Both the position numbers and the translations under genes were made by a program. 64,000 nt of DNA from contig NC_092579.1 of the NCBI RefSeq assembly GCF_037975245.1, forward strand, positions 9,853,001-9,917,000, written 5' to 3'. The notes beneath the pieces are model-generated. The model was not told the origin of the DNA, searched no databases, and saw nothing but the letters and a program-made list of their open reading frames with translations. Below are positions 27,701 through 37,850 of the stretch, piece by piece. Every line of letters starts with the position of its first letter. Position 1 is the stretch's first letter. Source of the stretch: Apostichopus japonicus. Taxonomy: Eukaryota > Echinodermata > Holothuroidea > Aspidochirotida > Stichopodidae.

Positions 27701-28130
27701 CAACATCGTAAATGCTGTTAAAGTTATACTTGCGAAGGGAGTACTGCACTGTGATCTTAAACTAGATAACATAATGGTGCTACCTACCACCCTTGAAGCA
27801 CGTATCCCAAAAATTAAGATAATCGACTTTGGGCAAGCAGTGAGGATCGTAGACAAACCGAGGTTTGAAAGTTTTAACTTACGAGCTCAACAAGAGATTC
27901 AAAATACCTCTGTCCACGTAGCACCGGAAGTTATTCAAGGAAAGATGCCATATAACGAGAGTTCTGAGATCTATTCCCTGGGAATGTTATTGTTAGAACT
28001 GGGCCGGGGTTTCGGCGGATTCTTAGAAAAGCTAGCTAGAAAATGTACTTTGGACGATTGTACCCAACGACCTAGCATAGAAAGTTTATCTCAGACGCTG
28101 GCTTCACGTATAAGAAAGAAGAGATATTGA
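24682..28130 (+). CDS. Protein kinase, complete gene model in four coding exons
   Basis: Join 24682-24749, 25203-26045, 26388-26619, 27492-28130: 593 codons plus TGA, all introns GT-AG and phases consistent. Residues 1-305 are basic, rich in Arg/Lys/Ser/Pro/Gln and without a recognised fold; a Cys pair (LNCCSSSR) near residue 35 could be a lipid-attachment site. The kinase domain follows: Gly loop LGRGAHGVV, catalytic Lys in CAVKIF, alpha-C Glu in SEVKIL, catalytic loop HCDLKLDN, metal-binding DFG, APE in VAPEVIQG, then EIYSLG and a C-lobe Arg in TQRPS. Lys, Glu, catalytic Asp, Asn and DFG are all present, so it should be active. The HRD Arg is Cys, making it a non-RD kinase. The domain is compact. 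I cannot assign a family; Ser/Thr specificity is likely from KLDN. A decayed partial duplicate follows downstream. Confidence 0.85.
24872..25130. mobile_element. Possible one-ended hAT-like fragment in kinase intron 1
   Basis: Begins CAGCGGCGTAACTTGG, similar to the CAGNGGCG ends of the two inverted-repeat elements in this window, and is GC-richer than its surroundings. I find no matching inverted end, so a truncated element or chance similarity are both possible. Confidence 0.25.
25203..26045 (+). CDS. Kinase coding exon 2, basic N-terminal region
   Basis: Acceptor TTTTCTCATGCAG and donor GG|GTAAGA. This 843 bp exon encodes the Arg/Lys/Ser/Pro-rich, probably disordered N-terminal half. A 281-codon open frame is much longer than chance in this AT-rich sequence. 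Confidence 0.85.
26388..26619 (+). CDS. Kinase coding exon 3, Gly loop and catalytic Lys
   Basis: Acceptor TTTACCTCTTCAG and donor CAG|GTATAG. Encodes the linker, the LGRGAHGVV nucleotide loop and CAVKIF. A degenerate copy lies at 29036-29262. Confidence 0.9.
26690..27491. other. Kinase intron 3 with poly-C tracts
   Basis: Contains C-rich tracts at about 26742-26765 and 27028-27040. The second sits in a segment (TTAACCCCC...ATGAAACTAGGGG) that resembles the C-rich interior of the 12756-14087 transposon, so a transposon-derived insertion is likely but its ends are not defined. Confidence 0.35.
27492..28130 (+). CDS. Kinase coding exon 4, catalytic core and C-lobe
   Basis: Acceptor CACTTTACAG, then MMTSEVKIL to the TGA at 28128-28130. 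Holds alpha-C Glu, HCDLKLDN, DFGQA, VAPEV and the C-lobe. A 213-codon open frame. Confidence 0.92.
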   Translation: MMTSEVKILSSLQGLDCVPVLYGLSKIGSNSVPCIIQEFIGNSVNFDTLTLDRAISTNTFTKRTIYRLAFNIVNAVKVILAKGVLHCDLKLDNIMVLPTTLEARIPKIKIIDFGQAVRIVDKPRFESFNLRAQQEIQNTSVHVAPEVIQGKMPYNESSEIYSLGMLLLELGRGFGGFLEKLARKCTLDDCTQRPSIESLSQTLASRIRKKRY

Positions 28131-28210
28131 TGATAGAAAATGTTCATCGGGACCGATTATGTGACAAAATATGGGTGATCACATAAATTATTCCACAAGA
28201 GACCACTAGT

Positions 28211-28549
28211 ATGATCAAAACAAGTTCCATTTGGGAGAATCGTAAAATTGTCACAAAGATCGTAGGTGATGTATCGTCCATTCTTCGCAATTCTGACGGT
28301 ATAGGTTACCCGGTGAACTGGGTTACACAGGACTGCAGTTGCAGCTATTTTGTCGGTACAGTTGTTTTATTTGGGAAGCGAAGCAATACGGGAGATATTG
28401 AAGTCTTTAAACTTTTCCGTGGTATGACCACGATGGCTACATCAGAATTTATAACTTCAAAAGGAATCATCCCCATAAAAATTGAGAATTTCACCAACAG
28501 AGCGAAAATTTATACCTCAGTCAGTTCGACAGACCGTGAAAACAAGTAA
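28211..28549 (+). CDS. Hypothetical 112-residue ORF just downstream of the kinase
   Basis: ATG-initiated, 80 bp after the kinase stop. Mixed composition (mid-region CSCSYFVGTVVLFGKR) without a domain that I recognise. It could be in the kinase 3' untranslated region, a separate small gene, or a remnant of an exon from the duplicated unit that follows. There is no clear acceptor, donor or poly(A) signal to decide. The length alone is only mildly unexpected by chance. Confidence 0.25.
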   Translation: MIKTSSIWENRKIVTKIVGDVSSILRNSDGIGYPVNWVTQDCSCSYFVGTVVLFGKRSNTGDIEVFKLFRGMTTMATSEFITSKGIIPIKIENFTNRAKIYTSVSSTDRENK

Positions 28550-28744
28550 TTATGGTACGGTTAAGTTTGTTTCCAAGAATCTGCAAATGAAGAACTGTGA
28601 AATAGTGAGGGGAGCAGAAACGTATCAAGGTCGGAGCTCATGATGTTGCAGCTTGACTGACTGACTGTCGAATTACCTCGACAGAATCGGGTTAGACGGT
28701 AATTGAATATTATACATTTCTTGTATAAGCTACAGCTGGTCCAT

Positions 28745-28830
28745 TCATTGATTGATCAATTGATTCATTCATTTATTGACCGATTGATTGATTGATTATT
28801 TCATTGATTCATGCATCCATTCATTCAAAT
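28745..28830. repeat. Imperfect ATTG/ATTC tetranucleotide repeat
   Basis: Repeats of ATTGATTG and CATTCATT with interruptions, between the kinase gene and its decayed duplicate. Confidence 0.8.
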
Positions 28831-29439
28831 TATTCGGGAGAGTATTCGGGAGAGTATAATCAATTTCCTAGTCCACGGAAGTCATGCTAATCTCCATTCC
28901 AACAATATAGGACCCCTCTTGCATTCATCTTGTGCTAAATATTAAACATCCATCGCCTCAGTTAGCAACGACAAACAAGTACATTTGACTTTAAGTGTTT
29001 CTTTTTAAGGTCTTATAACGTTCTTTCCTTTACAGATCTCTTTCAAGTGAACGACATTTTCTTTCGGAGAACTTCGTTTAATTTGCACTTGATGTGAATG
29101 AATACCTCGCGAAAACCTCCAGCCGATCTTTAATGGTTATTATAATAAATCGAAGACCATGGGAACAGGCCGCATGGGATAGTATAACCACTATAAAGAA
29201 AGAAAAAACAGATGCTAGTACAAATCTTCAGGGATCAACTCAACAAACACAAAATGTTTAAGGTAAATCAATTAATATAAGGTAAATTTTAATTGACATA
29301 CATAAGTTCATAGACGTTTCGAAAGGGTTCCAGCCATCGTTAAACATATTATTGTCCTCTCAATTACCGGTCCTATCCCAATATTTAAATCCAATGTACC
29401 TGCGGTCTAAAAGTGCTTCACACACCTCGCCAATGTTTT

Positions 29440-29475
29440 GTGTTTGTTTGTTTGTTTGTATTTGTTTGTATGTAT
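29440..29475. repeat. GTTT-type simple repeat
   Basis: TGTTTGTTTG repeats inside the intron of the decayed kinase copy. Confidence 0.8.
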
Positions 29476-29651
29476 GCTGGTTTGACTATCTGCATATAAT
29501 CATATGTAAACATTATTCCTATCAATACCTCTGTCAAAATAAAACAATCAAAGAGTACAATTACTTCTGCACACATGCTGTTGGTGCTTTCACAAACGAT
29601 TTATCGGGTTATCAGTTTGAAACAAAGCTGCATTATAATTAACTCTGATAT

Positions 29652-29686
29652 TTTATTTATTTATTTATTTATTTGTTTATTTATTT
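29652..29686. repeat. TTTA tetranucleotide repeat at the pseudo-acceptor
   Basis: TTTA repeated directly before the CAG of the pseudogene exon 4 remnant; it has replaced the pyrimidine tract of the functional copy. Confidence 0.85.
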
Positions 29687-29750
29687 GCAGATCATGACAT
29701 CAGATATTCACGTCTCTCGCCTTCACAAGTCATATATACTGACTCTTGCT

Positions 29751-30961
29751 TCCATCAACACAACATAACCATCAACAATAAAATCATGGATTTTTCAACA
29801 ACCAAAACATTTGGGAAGATGAGAAATAATTACGGAGGAACCTGAGAGCCACAATAAACTTTTAAAAAATGTTACGTAGAAGGTTAATGACCATCAGGAC
29901 CAAATTACTTAACGGATGATTATCGATGTCAAAAAGAAAATCTTACTTGATCCCCAAGATCAGGCACTGTTTATAATCCAGAGTGACTTAAAGTATGTTA
30001 GTATATGACATACATACAGCGACAGAACACACATGAATGTCTGCACGGAGAAATGCGATCACGTGGTTTACGTCTGTTGTGAGAAGAAAGACGAAAGGTA
30101 AAAAGATGACAGCGAATCCACGGCGTTAAGATTGCTGAACTGACATCCGCATGTATACAAAAAGTTCATGAGCGGTTATATCCTACCATTAAAATGGTCT
30201 TTGATAACCAAATAAATGAATTTGTCGTCGTGAATTGAAGCATTATCTGGTCTTTTTTGTTTGTTTTGTGTTGTTGAGTAATTCCATTTCTTTACTGAAT
30301 ATTCAATAATTGTATTTCATGCGTTTTAACTGTTAGAAACAGGGCCTATGAACGCAAAGTATTATGCATAAAGAATAGATCTAATGACGGTTGTAAGACA
30401 GTTATTCCTTTCAACGTCTTTGTCGAGTTTTTCTTGATTGAAAAGAAATGCTTTTGTGAAAAACAATGTCTGAGAGCAGTAATATTCCAAAGTCTAGGTG
30501 TGGCAAGAAAGTGACTTCCACTCATTTCCTGTTTCAGAGAAGGAGAGAGATGGATCGAGGAATGTGGGTAGTACTGAATTCCGGTGAAAGATACTCACTC
30601 TCTCATTATTTATGTAAAATACTGTTTGATAACTTAAAATATATCGCTGTAAAAAAGAAATGGTAATAAGTCATTTCAACCAAATTAAACAATAAAAGAA
30701 GATCAGTCTTTATAAAACATATTTACCTTAGAAAAATGAGTTATGAATTGAGAATTATAGCAATCCTAAGTGGGTACAAAAAGGGCATCGGCTGGGTGTT
30801 CTAATGGCTCCGTATGACATTCAAAAATGAAAATGGTCCTGTTTCATGAATTTCGCCGTATGAGAAGTTTGTAGTTTTGGTGGTTCAACTAACACTAACA
30901 GCATATTCTGTATTATTTCGTCATTGGTTTCTGTTTGATACTGGCTTCGTTGTAGTATAGG
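29751..30961. other. No gene recognised
   Basis: AT-rich sequence. An ATG-initiated 66-codon ORF at 30466-30666 has no recognisable feature and is probably chance. Confidence 0.4.
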
Positions 30962-31345
30962 CAGTGGCGGAGCGTCCATACAGTCATGGGGCGGATGCCC
31001 CCCCCCCCCCCCGACGGACTCAAATGGACTGCTGGCGCCCTTTTCAGCTTTTACCACTTTTTACTTATTCGCGATTATTGATTTTTTTTATTGCGCTCTC
31101 ATCTACATACTGACATTTGTCACATTTTTGGCGATGACACCTATTTATTCTTCATTTATCTGCAAATTAGCAAGGCCAGGAAAGGGTCGTTTGCGGCGAT
31201 CTAGGGTGTATCTTTACTCAAAAAAAATTCTGTACGCTCCGCGCCAACCTGTGGTGGCGCTCCGCTTAGATAGTGTCGAAAGCGCCCCTTCAGACCATTC
31301 TCGCCCCCTCTGACCAATACCCCTAGCTCCGCCACTGAGTATAGG
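30954..31345. mobile_element. hAT-type MITE with 8 bp target-site duplication
   Basis: The element spans 30962-31337 (376 bp). Its ends are inverted copies of CAGTGGCGGAGC. The flanks are identical 8-mers, AGTATAGG at 30954-30961 and 31338-31345. The CAG...CTG ends and 8 bp duplication are the hAT signature. The interior has a 15 bp C-tract and no transposase. A segment at about 31195-31275 resembles the right interior of the 12756-14087 element. Confidence 0.92.
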
Positions 31346-31824
31346 TGGCCTTATGATCGAAATTTAGGAATGGATTGCTTGAAAATAAGGAAGGATAGCT
31401 CAAAAGTTAAGAAACTTTGTCCGAATAAATTGACTGCATTATTTATTCACCATTATAATACTAGAGCACTTGTCTTAACATGATGTCAAACTGAATGTTA
31501 TGTTCTAGTTTCTCCAAGCCCTACGTACGTTCCATGGACAAACAGGGCTGTAATGAGAACATTCGGAAATGCCTTTCATCACTCCATCTGCCCTTCGAGA
31601 CAGCCCCTACCTAAATCGGTCACGTCTAATAACCTAGCATCATATTTCTGACGTAGAAAATAATGCATGCGTAATTTACAAGTTCCACGAGACAGACACA
31701 TCAGTTATCAGACATGACCTGAAATTTACCCCCTTTCTTCTCCCCCTCTGAGTTGTCAGGGTTGTCGACAAAATCAAATTGATGAACTCATCCTCAACAA
31801 TCTTTCTCGGAATACAAGAATGAT

Positions 31825-32340
31825 ATGCGACAGCGAAAGTCAAGTTCTTTTTTTCTTTCTTCACTTTCTCAAATAAACAGTCTATGCCAGTATGTAAATG
31901 CTGCCCTCATTTTATCATTGTCTATCCAACATGTTTATCATCCGACATGTTTCCTTCATTTTGTTTGTTCGAGAACCTCCTATTGGATTGCTTGTAATTC
32001 CACCAAGAGATCAATATTATGTGATATTCAGAAAGAACTTGGTACTAGCCCTCTTCTTCCCTGTAAATACTGGGTAAATACTGAAGTAATGTTCAGTTCA
32101 GTTGGTACTGACAGGTACACTCGTTCAATGATTAAAATGGAGACAGCAATGGAGAAAACCCCGCTCACACCAACATGGCTTGTTATTCGCCTGTCTACAC
32201 CAATGACTAGTTTGCAGTCATGTCAGATATTTTTTAAATATATAATACAAAAACCTGTTAGTGAGTTTTATTCTCATGATCTCATCGTCACACGAAAGAA
32301 CACAGGATGGTTCTGTCCTAGACAATTGAAAAGAGAATAA
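31825..32340 (+). CDS. Unplaced 171-codon ORF
   Basis: An ATG-initiated ORF to TAA, long for chance in this base composition. The first third is hydrophobic and Ser-rich; the C-terminal part (for example PTWLVIRLSTPMTSLQSC) is more protein-like. I recognise no domain and no splice partners. It may be an exon fragment, a decayed gene or chance. Confidence 0.2.
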   Translation: MRQRKSSSFFLSSLSQINSLCQYVNAALILSLSIQHVYHPTCFLHFVCSRTSYWIACNSTKRSILCDIQKELGTSPLLPCKYWVNTEVMFSSVGTDRYTRSMIKMETAMEKTPLTPTWLVIRLSTPMTSLQSCQIFFKYIIQKPVSEFYSHDLIVTRKNTGWFCPRQLKRE

Positions 32341-32700
32341 ATCTTGTAACATTTCCGCATGCTCTTTTCCATCATTTCGTTGGATACTGTTTGGGTACTG
32401 GATATATTGATTATGAAAATATGGCTATTATCGCCAATGTCATGCTGCCCTACCTTCAGCGTTGGTCCCATAGTATTACATAACCGACAGTTTCGTATTC
32501 CATTAAATCAGGGATTGGGGGATTAAAGGTGCAATTGAAGCATGCCTTAATCGTTGTCTTATATTGACCACATGTATGGTATTAAGGTCAAAATGGTCAA
32601 TTGCAGTCAAAATCCAGTTTAGCTGACTCCTTCAAACCATGTGTCTCATTCTGTTTAATCCTCTTTAACGTCTGGTATATCTTTTGGAGATCCTACCCAG

Positions 32701-32935
32701 CTTATACCTTCAATGCGTTCTCTGGGTTATAAAACCTCGAAGTATTTGTTCCGTGCAACCTTTTGTGCGATTCACGTACGACCGCATAGCAGATTATCGT
32801 AACGGCCTGCTCAACAGAACAGAAGTTGTACATCATGAATACATTACCACCCTCTATAATTATTTCGTTGAAAACGTCATCCGTCGATCTGCTCACAAAC
32901 CATACGCGGGGAGGGAAGGTTCAATCTCAGTGTGG
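32701..32935 (+). other. Possible exon or exon relic
   Basis: After a pyrimidine-biased stretch and CCTACCCAG, the frame reads a protein-like stretch (VRFTYDRIADYRNGLLNRTE, then HHEYITTLYNYFVENVIRR) of balanced composition. No ATG precedes it in frame, and the downstream sequence becomes G-rich low complexity. The family is not recognised. Confidence 0.2.
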
Positions 32936-32952
32936 GGTTCGGGTGGAGAAGT

Positions 32953-32970
32953 GGGAGGGTGGGAGGGGGG
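32953..32970 (+). other. Potential G-quadruplex motif
   Basis: Four G-runs of at least three separated by single bases (GGGAGGGTGGGAGGG), the tightest-loop class. Confidence 0.8.
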
Positions 32971-33085
32971 TAGAGGAGCAGTGGGTCATGTGACTTTCAT
33001 AAAACGCGCCAAAAATTTGAAATTCGAAATGACGGCAAAACAAGGATTGTTTAGTTTTTGCTATTGCAAATTCTTGTTGGTATGA

Positions 33086-35571
33086 AACAGAAAGTCAAAA
33101 GTTCGGTTCCCTGAATGAGTTCCAAGATCAAACAAAAGCTATTGTTCTATACGACGAAACTAATTGATCAAAACCAAAACTGGCTGGTTTAACCAAATCT
33201 GGAAAGTAACAGGAGAAGAAGAAAAGGAAGCAATTTTTGTCCCCGGTTAGGATAAAATGTACAATTTTTTTTTTATTTTACACTCATACCATTTATCTTG
33301 AATAATGATGAACAAACTGAGGGAAAAATAATCATTTCTACAGAAACCTTAAGGTCCATAAGCCAAGCTCTGCTGACGATTCTTTCGGACACGAAGAGAA
33401 TTTTAAAAAAAAAGTATGAGACGAGAGAAATAGAGCGATATATGCAACATAACAACACGCACGTGTAGACCGATAATGACGTCATTACACGCATGCGTAC
33501 TAGAACAAACTACTACCAGCAATCACTTGAAACAGATGCCTAGAAAAGAAGAAGCATTGTATTCACTTTTATAGCCTAGAATTTCAAGTAAAGAGAGTAT
33601 CATTGAATATCATAAATGCGAATTAGGGAAGCCAAATTTTAACTAAAAAATATAAAAAGAACTCCACTCCATCCCATCTTTGTTCTTGGTGAAGGGAGAA
33701 ATAGTCATGACCACAGAACTTGTATTACTTACTGATACACATACATTTTGCATAGACCACTAATGCTAAGCGATTGACCTCTTCGAGGTCAAAGGGTCAA
33801 AGAGTAGCTGGCAAGGTTCACATTGAATATTCATTAGATAATAATTTATGTCAACAAAATGAATAGAAAAAAGCCAATAACAAAGTAATGCATTTTAAAT
33901 TCTATCACTACTTTGACCAGTCAAAGATTTTGATGACATTTTCTTCAATGTCAACATTTTTAGGAATCTTTAATCTTTTCGGCTCCTGGTAGAGTATTCT
34001 TCTTCATAAGCATCTTTTTCTCTTGCTTCTGGCAAAAACAAAAGAAACCTTCTACTTCATTAATTTACCACTCTAAAAGTACCTTAAACTCTGCTACATG
34101 CTAGCTAGTTAGCGTTTGGCTAGTCAAACATTAGAATAATGGCCATCCTTCATACAGATCAAAACCCACGGGATACCAAATATCGGAGAGGCCACCATGA
34201 CAAGAAACAAACCCAGAGAAATTTCCAGGATGGTTATGTTATTCTTCTGTACCAACGACAGACTTCATGAACTTTGAGAGAGTTAAATATACTGCCTTCC
34301 ATCTATAGGCTTGGGAAAAGAAAAAAAAATCACCAATTGTGAAGCCATTGCTTTAAAACCTACCCAGAGATTACACCAATAAGTACTTGGTTCATAGCCT
34401 GAACAAATACATTTGTTCTATATTCCCAAAACCGGAAACCTCCCCCCCCCCACCATCCCGCCCTTACCCTCCTCCCAATCTACGGTGGGAATTCCGCATG
34501 TGTATATTATAAACCGAATAAACACGACCCTTTACCTCTACTCAGATATATATGTATCTTCCTCCACAACCTTGGCTGGCTGGGAACATCACAACATTTA
34601 TCTACCGAGAGAAACAACTATTAGGAAACGATTCCATCTCAAAAGATACTGTTTGAACATGATTTCTGCAGTTTCCCAAATTTAAATATCTCATTTAAAT
34701 TTTTGACACCAAATATGATAAACTGTCAAAGACTGAGTGCAAAAAAACAGATTCTACAATGAAAATCCATAAACATACGTGGAAATATTTGGCTTATATA
34801 ACAACAAGGAGTGTATGACAAAAATCAACAATTGATCCAACCTTGTCTATTTGTCTTTGCCAGCATTTTTCAAGGCTTTCCTTAAAGAAGCAACATAGTC
34901 CAATGCCTAATCCTAAAACCTAATGGTTTAATACTAACAATGTATTACATTCCAGGTTTGACTGTTGAGTAGTATGGCATCAGCCAGTCACAAATACCTA
35001 CAAACTTTATGTAATTTTTTATCAAATCCTTGTAATTTGGCAAATATTTTTAAAAAAAAATGATATATTACTATTCCAGGTTTGCTCTTCCAGGCTTTGG
35101 ATGTTGTATTCACCAAGAATTTGTTTTTACCGAACTTTAACCAATGAGTACGGTCGAATACGATGAGAAATAGCATGGATTGTAAGCATTCAGATATGAA
35201 CCAGGGGAGGGGGTGGCACACAATCCCCTCCCCCCCCAATAACACAGCTAGCAATTAGAAGTTAGCACAACCTTGCACTGAGACGTAGTTTGTAGTCTCA
35301 ATATGCCTCAAGATGCACGATTGATTTAAACAAGTTGGGGTTTTTCTTATCTGGGGAAGTATGCTCACAGGATCCCTCCCTCCTCTCCCCCCCCATTCAA
35401 TGAGTGAACTTCAATGACCCCAAGGGTCACCCCACTTCCTTTGGAAAACTCTGGATAGACTGCTGACACTGAATTTAACATGAATAGCAAGTGGTGGAGA
35501 ATTTACAAAGTTGTCTTGTCTTGTCTTGCTATCGTTTCATTCATTCCGTTATCACTGTACAAAGTATGCAA
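33086..35571. other. No gene recognised
   Basis: AT-rich sequence with C-rich patches at 34441-34452, 35220-35238 and 35377-35393. Their pattern (GAACCAGGGGAGGGGG... CCCCTCCCCCCCC) suggests transposon debris; the ends are not defined. Confidence 0.35.
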
Positions 35572-35739
35572 AGACAAACAAGAAACAAAATGCTATGAAT
35601 ATTCAACAGAGGAATAAATTACAAAGCTTTCCGATAATTGGATAATTTTAAGAGACAAACAAGAAACAAAATGCTTTGAATATTCAACAAAGGAATAAAT
35701 TACCAAGCTTTCGGATAATTGGATAATTTTAAGAGACAA
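35572..35739. repeat. 81 bp tandem duplication
   Basis: Two 81 bp units (35572-35652 and 35653-35733) differing at only about five positions, plus the first bases of a third (AGACAAA). Recent local duplication. Confidence 0.92.
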
Positions 35740-36307
35740 AATAATAATTGTGATGCCCAAACATTTGAAATAACAAAATCATCTAAAAATGAAAATTTTG
35801 GAGAAATGTAAATGTTTGTACCAAGTTTAGTGTAGCAAGTGAAAAAATGTAATGATTTTTTTTAAAAAACAAAATGCCATGGCAACCGTTGCTAATGCTG
35901 GATACAAAAGATTGTGAACTTAAATATCAATACCGTGACGACAACATATACTAAAGACACTTTGAAAGAGCACAAAACATCAGTTATGCAGTGGTGTGTA
36001 GTAAGTCGTAAAGAATCGATAACATATTGACAACGCTTAATACTTCACAAATTATGAAGTCACACCGACCTTTGACCTGATCATGTGTGTCTATATCCCT
36101 TTTGAAGGGACAAGATCTAACATTGTCATGAACATATGGTCACAGTCTTGATGTACCCCCGGAGGTGAGGGAATCAAGTCTTGTTCACGTGCTAAGGTTT
36201 CTATCTTTGGCAGAGTTTTTCCTAAGAAAAGTTTAACACATGTTGACTTTAGTGATATGTGACGGCCAATACAGATCACACTTACAAAATCCAGTGGTAT
36301 GTATTGT

Positions 36308-36366
36308 GCTCACCACCCCCCCACCCCCAACCTCCCCCAACCTCCCCCCACCCCCAACACCCCCTT
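36308..36366 (-). other. C-rich tract, G-quadruplex potential on the minus strand
   Basis: Repeats of CCCCCAACCT and CACCCCC give more than four runs of five or more G on the minus strand with short loops. Confidence 0.7.
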
Positions 36367-37489
36367 GGATCTCTTCTAGCAGTTTGTAAATGGGACTTAA
36401 CTGTAGGTAACATAATTTAGGTATGACAATGCAGTGGTAAAGCTGAAAAAGTTCATAATTTTAGTGTTTACAAAGTTCAACTAAAAATTATGTGGCAATT
36501 TAGAACACATACAAAAGAAGATATTGGACTGCTGATAGTGTTCTTTCTATGTCATGCAACACTCTACATGAAATGAAAAGGATAAAAAAGAAGTTTACTG
36601 CAACTTTTTATCTGTGCATAATATTTTTTTTGGTTTTTTTGTCATGTTGTCTTTTGAATTATACAGAATTAGCTTAACATGTTTTGGAAATTTTGGTTGC
36701 ATCCATTTTTTGTCTTGTCAGTGTTTTTTTACATGGGTTTTGCAAAGGTGTACAGAGATATTGCACATGAATGAACAAATGACAAATGATCTTACAACAA
36801 GTGCTTTTTTACTGTATTAATTTTTTGCTTTTGTACCATTCTAAACCGTAAAACACAACAAAGTCAGTTTGGTATGAAAATTAAACATGCATAGCAACTT
36901 GACTTTAAAAAAAAAATTTGTGAATAAAGCACTTCAAATTTTAATTGGCCGATTAAACAATTTTATATCATACACTAACCATCTTTCTCTACCAAAGCTC
37001 AAACTTCATTGTTTCAGGAAAAATGAAAAGGAAAAAAAAGAACCCTTGCAGGCAAAAAGAGTGGGATTTCCCATTGGAGTGGGATTTCCCCTAAGAGTGG
37101 GATTTCCCCTTTTGAGAAGAAAGATGACATCTTATTTAAAGTGTCCGAGGTTTGAAATATTCAAACCAAAAACAATCAAATTGAAGAGGAATTTAAAAAT
37201 GTGGATGATTACCATATCTCCTAATTTTCCAAAACAAATAAATAAAAGCAAAACTGATCAGATCTGAAATCAAAAATATGACAATAATTGTCAGGTAAAT
37301 ATTTGCAGCTAGCTAATAAAAATGTTTTCTATGGTATTAATAACCCAAAACATGGCTTTCTAATCTTTTGTCAGAGCAACCAATCACGTGCACAAATGCT
37401 CTTTTCTTTACACTCTTAGTTTAACGATTGTCGGTATCGACCCCCAAATTTTTGGGAATGCTGACACAAATAATTTGACATTGTCACAG
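36367..37489. other. No gene recognised
   Basis: AT-rich sequence. Three copies of GTGGGATTTCCC at 37061-37108 form a small direct repeat, which reads as repeated PIGVGFPLRVGFP in one frame. That word resembles an NF-kB site (GGGATTTCCC), but function is not established. Confidence 0.4.
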
Positions 37490-37850
37490 AGTTATGACAG
37501 TTCCATATTATTCTTTGATACACTTTCATGTTACTTTGAGACACTCTCAGAATATTCAAATACACTTTTCAAATTAATCTGAGAAACTTTCACATAATTC
37601 TTGTACACTTTCATAACATTTTACACGCTTTCAACTTATTCTGAGACATTTTCATTTTATACCTAGACACCTTTGAGTTATTCCGAGACACTCTGACGTC
37701 ATGCGGAGACACTGTCTTGTTATTCTGAGATACTTCCATATGATTATGACACTTTCAACTTATTCTGAGACACTTTCAACTTATTCTGAAACACTTTCAT
37801 GTATTGAAATGCTTTCATTTTATTCTGAGACACTGTCATATTTAGGCAAT
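37490..37850. repeat. Minisatellite, about 21 bp unit
   Basis: Degenerate tandem units of the form GAGACACTTTCAACTTATTCT, about 16 copies. It generates an ORF with repeated TYSETLS on the + strand that I do not regard as coding. Confidence 0.85.

Larger units (their letters stand above)
29036..29750 (+). pseudogene. Decayed tandem duplicate of the kinase exons 3 and 4
   Basis: 29036-29262 aligns with kinase exon 3 across its whole length, keeping the acceptor (TTTACAG) and donor (AAG|GTAAAT). Corresponding codons become stops: TTA to TGA at 29090-29092 and TGG to TGA at 29099-29101. The Gly-loop region (CATGGGAACAGGCCGCATGG) also has a 1-base loss that shifts the frame. From 29691, after TTTGCAG, about 40 bp match the start of exon 4 (ATCATGACATCAGATATTC against ATGATGACGTCAGAAGTTA), then similarity fades. 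No counterpart of exon 2 or of the catalytic loop is visible. It cannot encode a kinase. Confidence 0.85.

Noticed and set aside
27554-27856. 100-codon ORF antisense to the kinase domain
   Set aside because: It is a shadow of exon 4, whose + strand frame carries clear kinase motifs.
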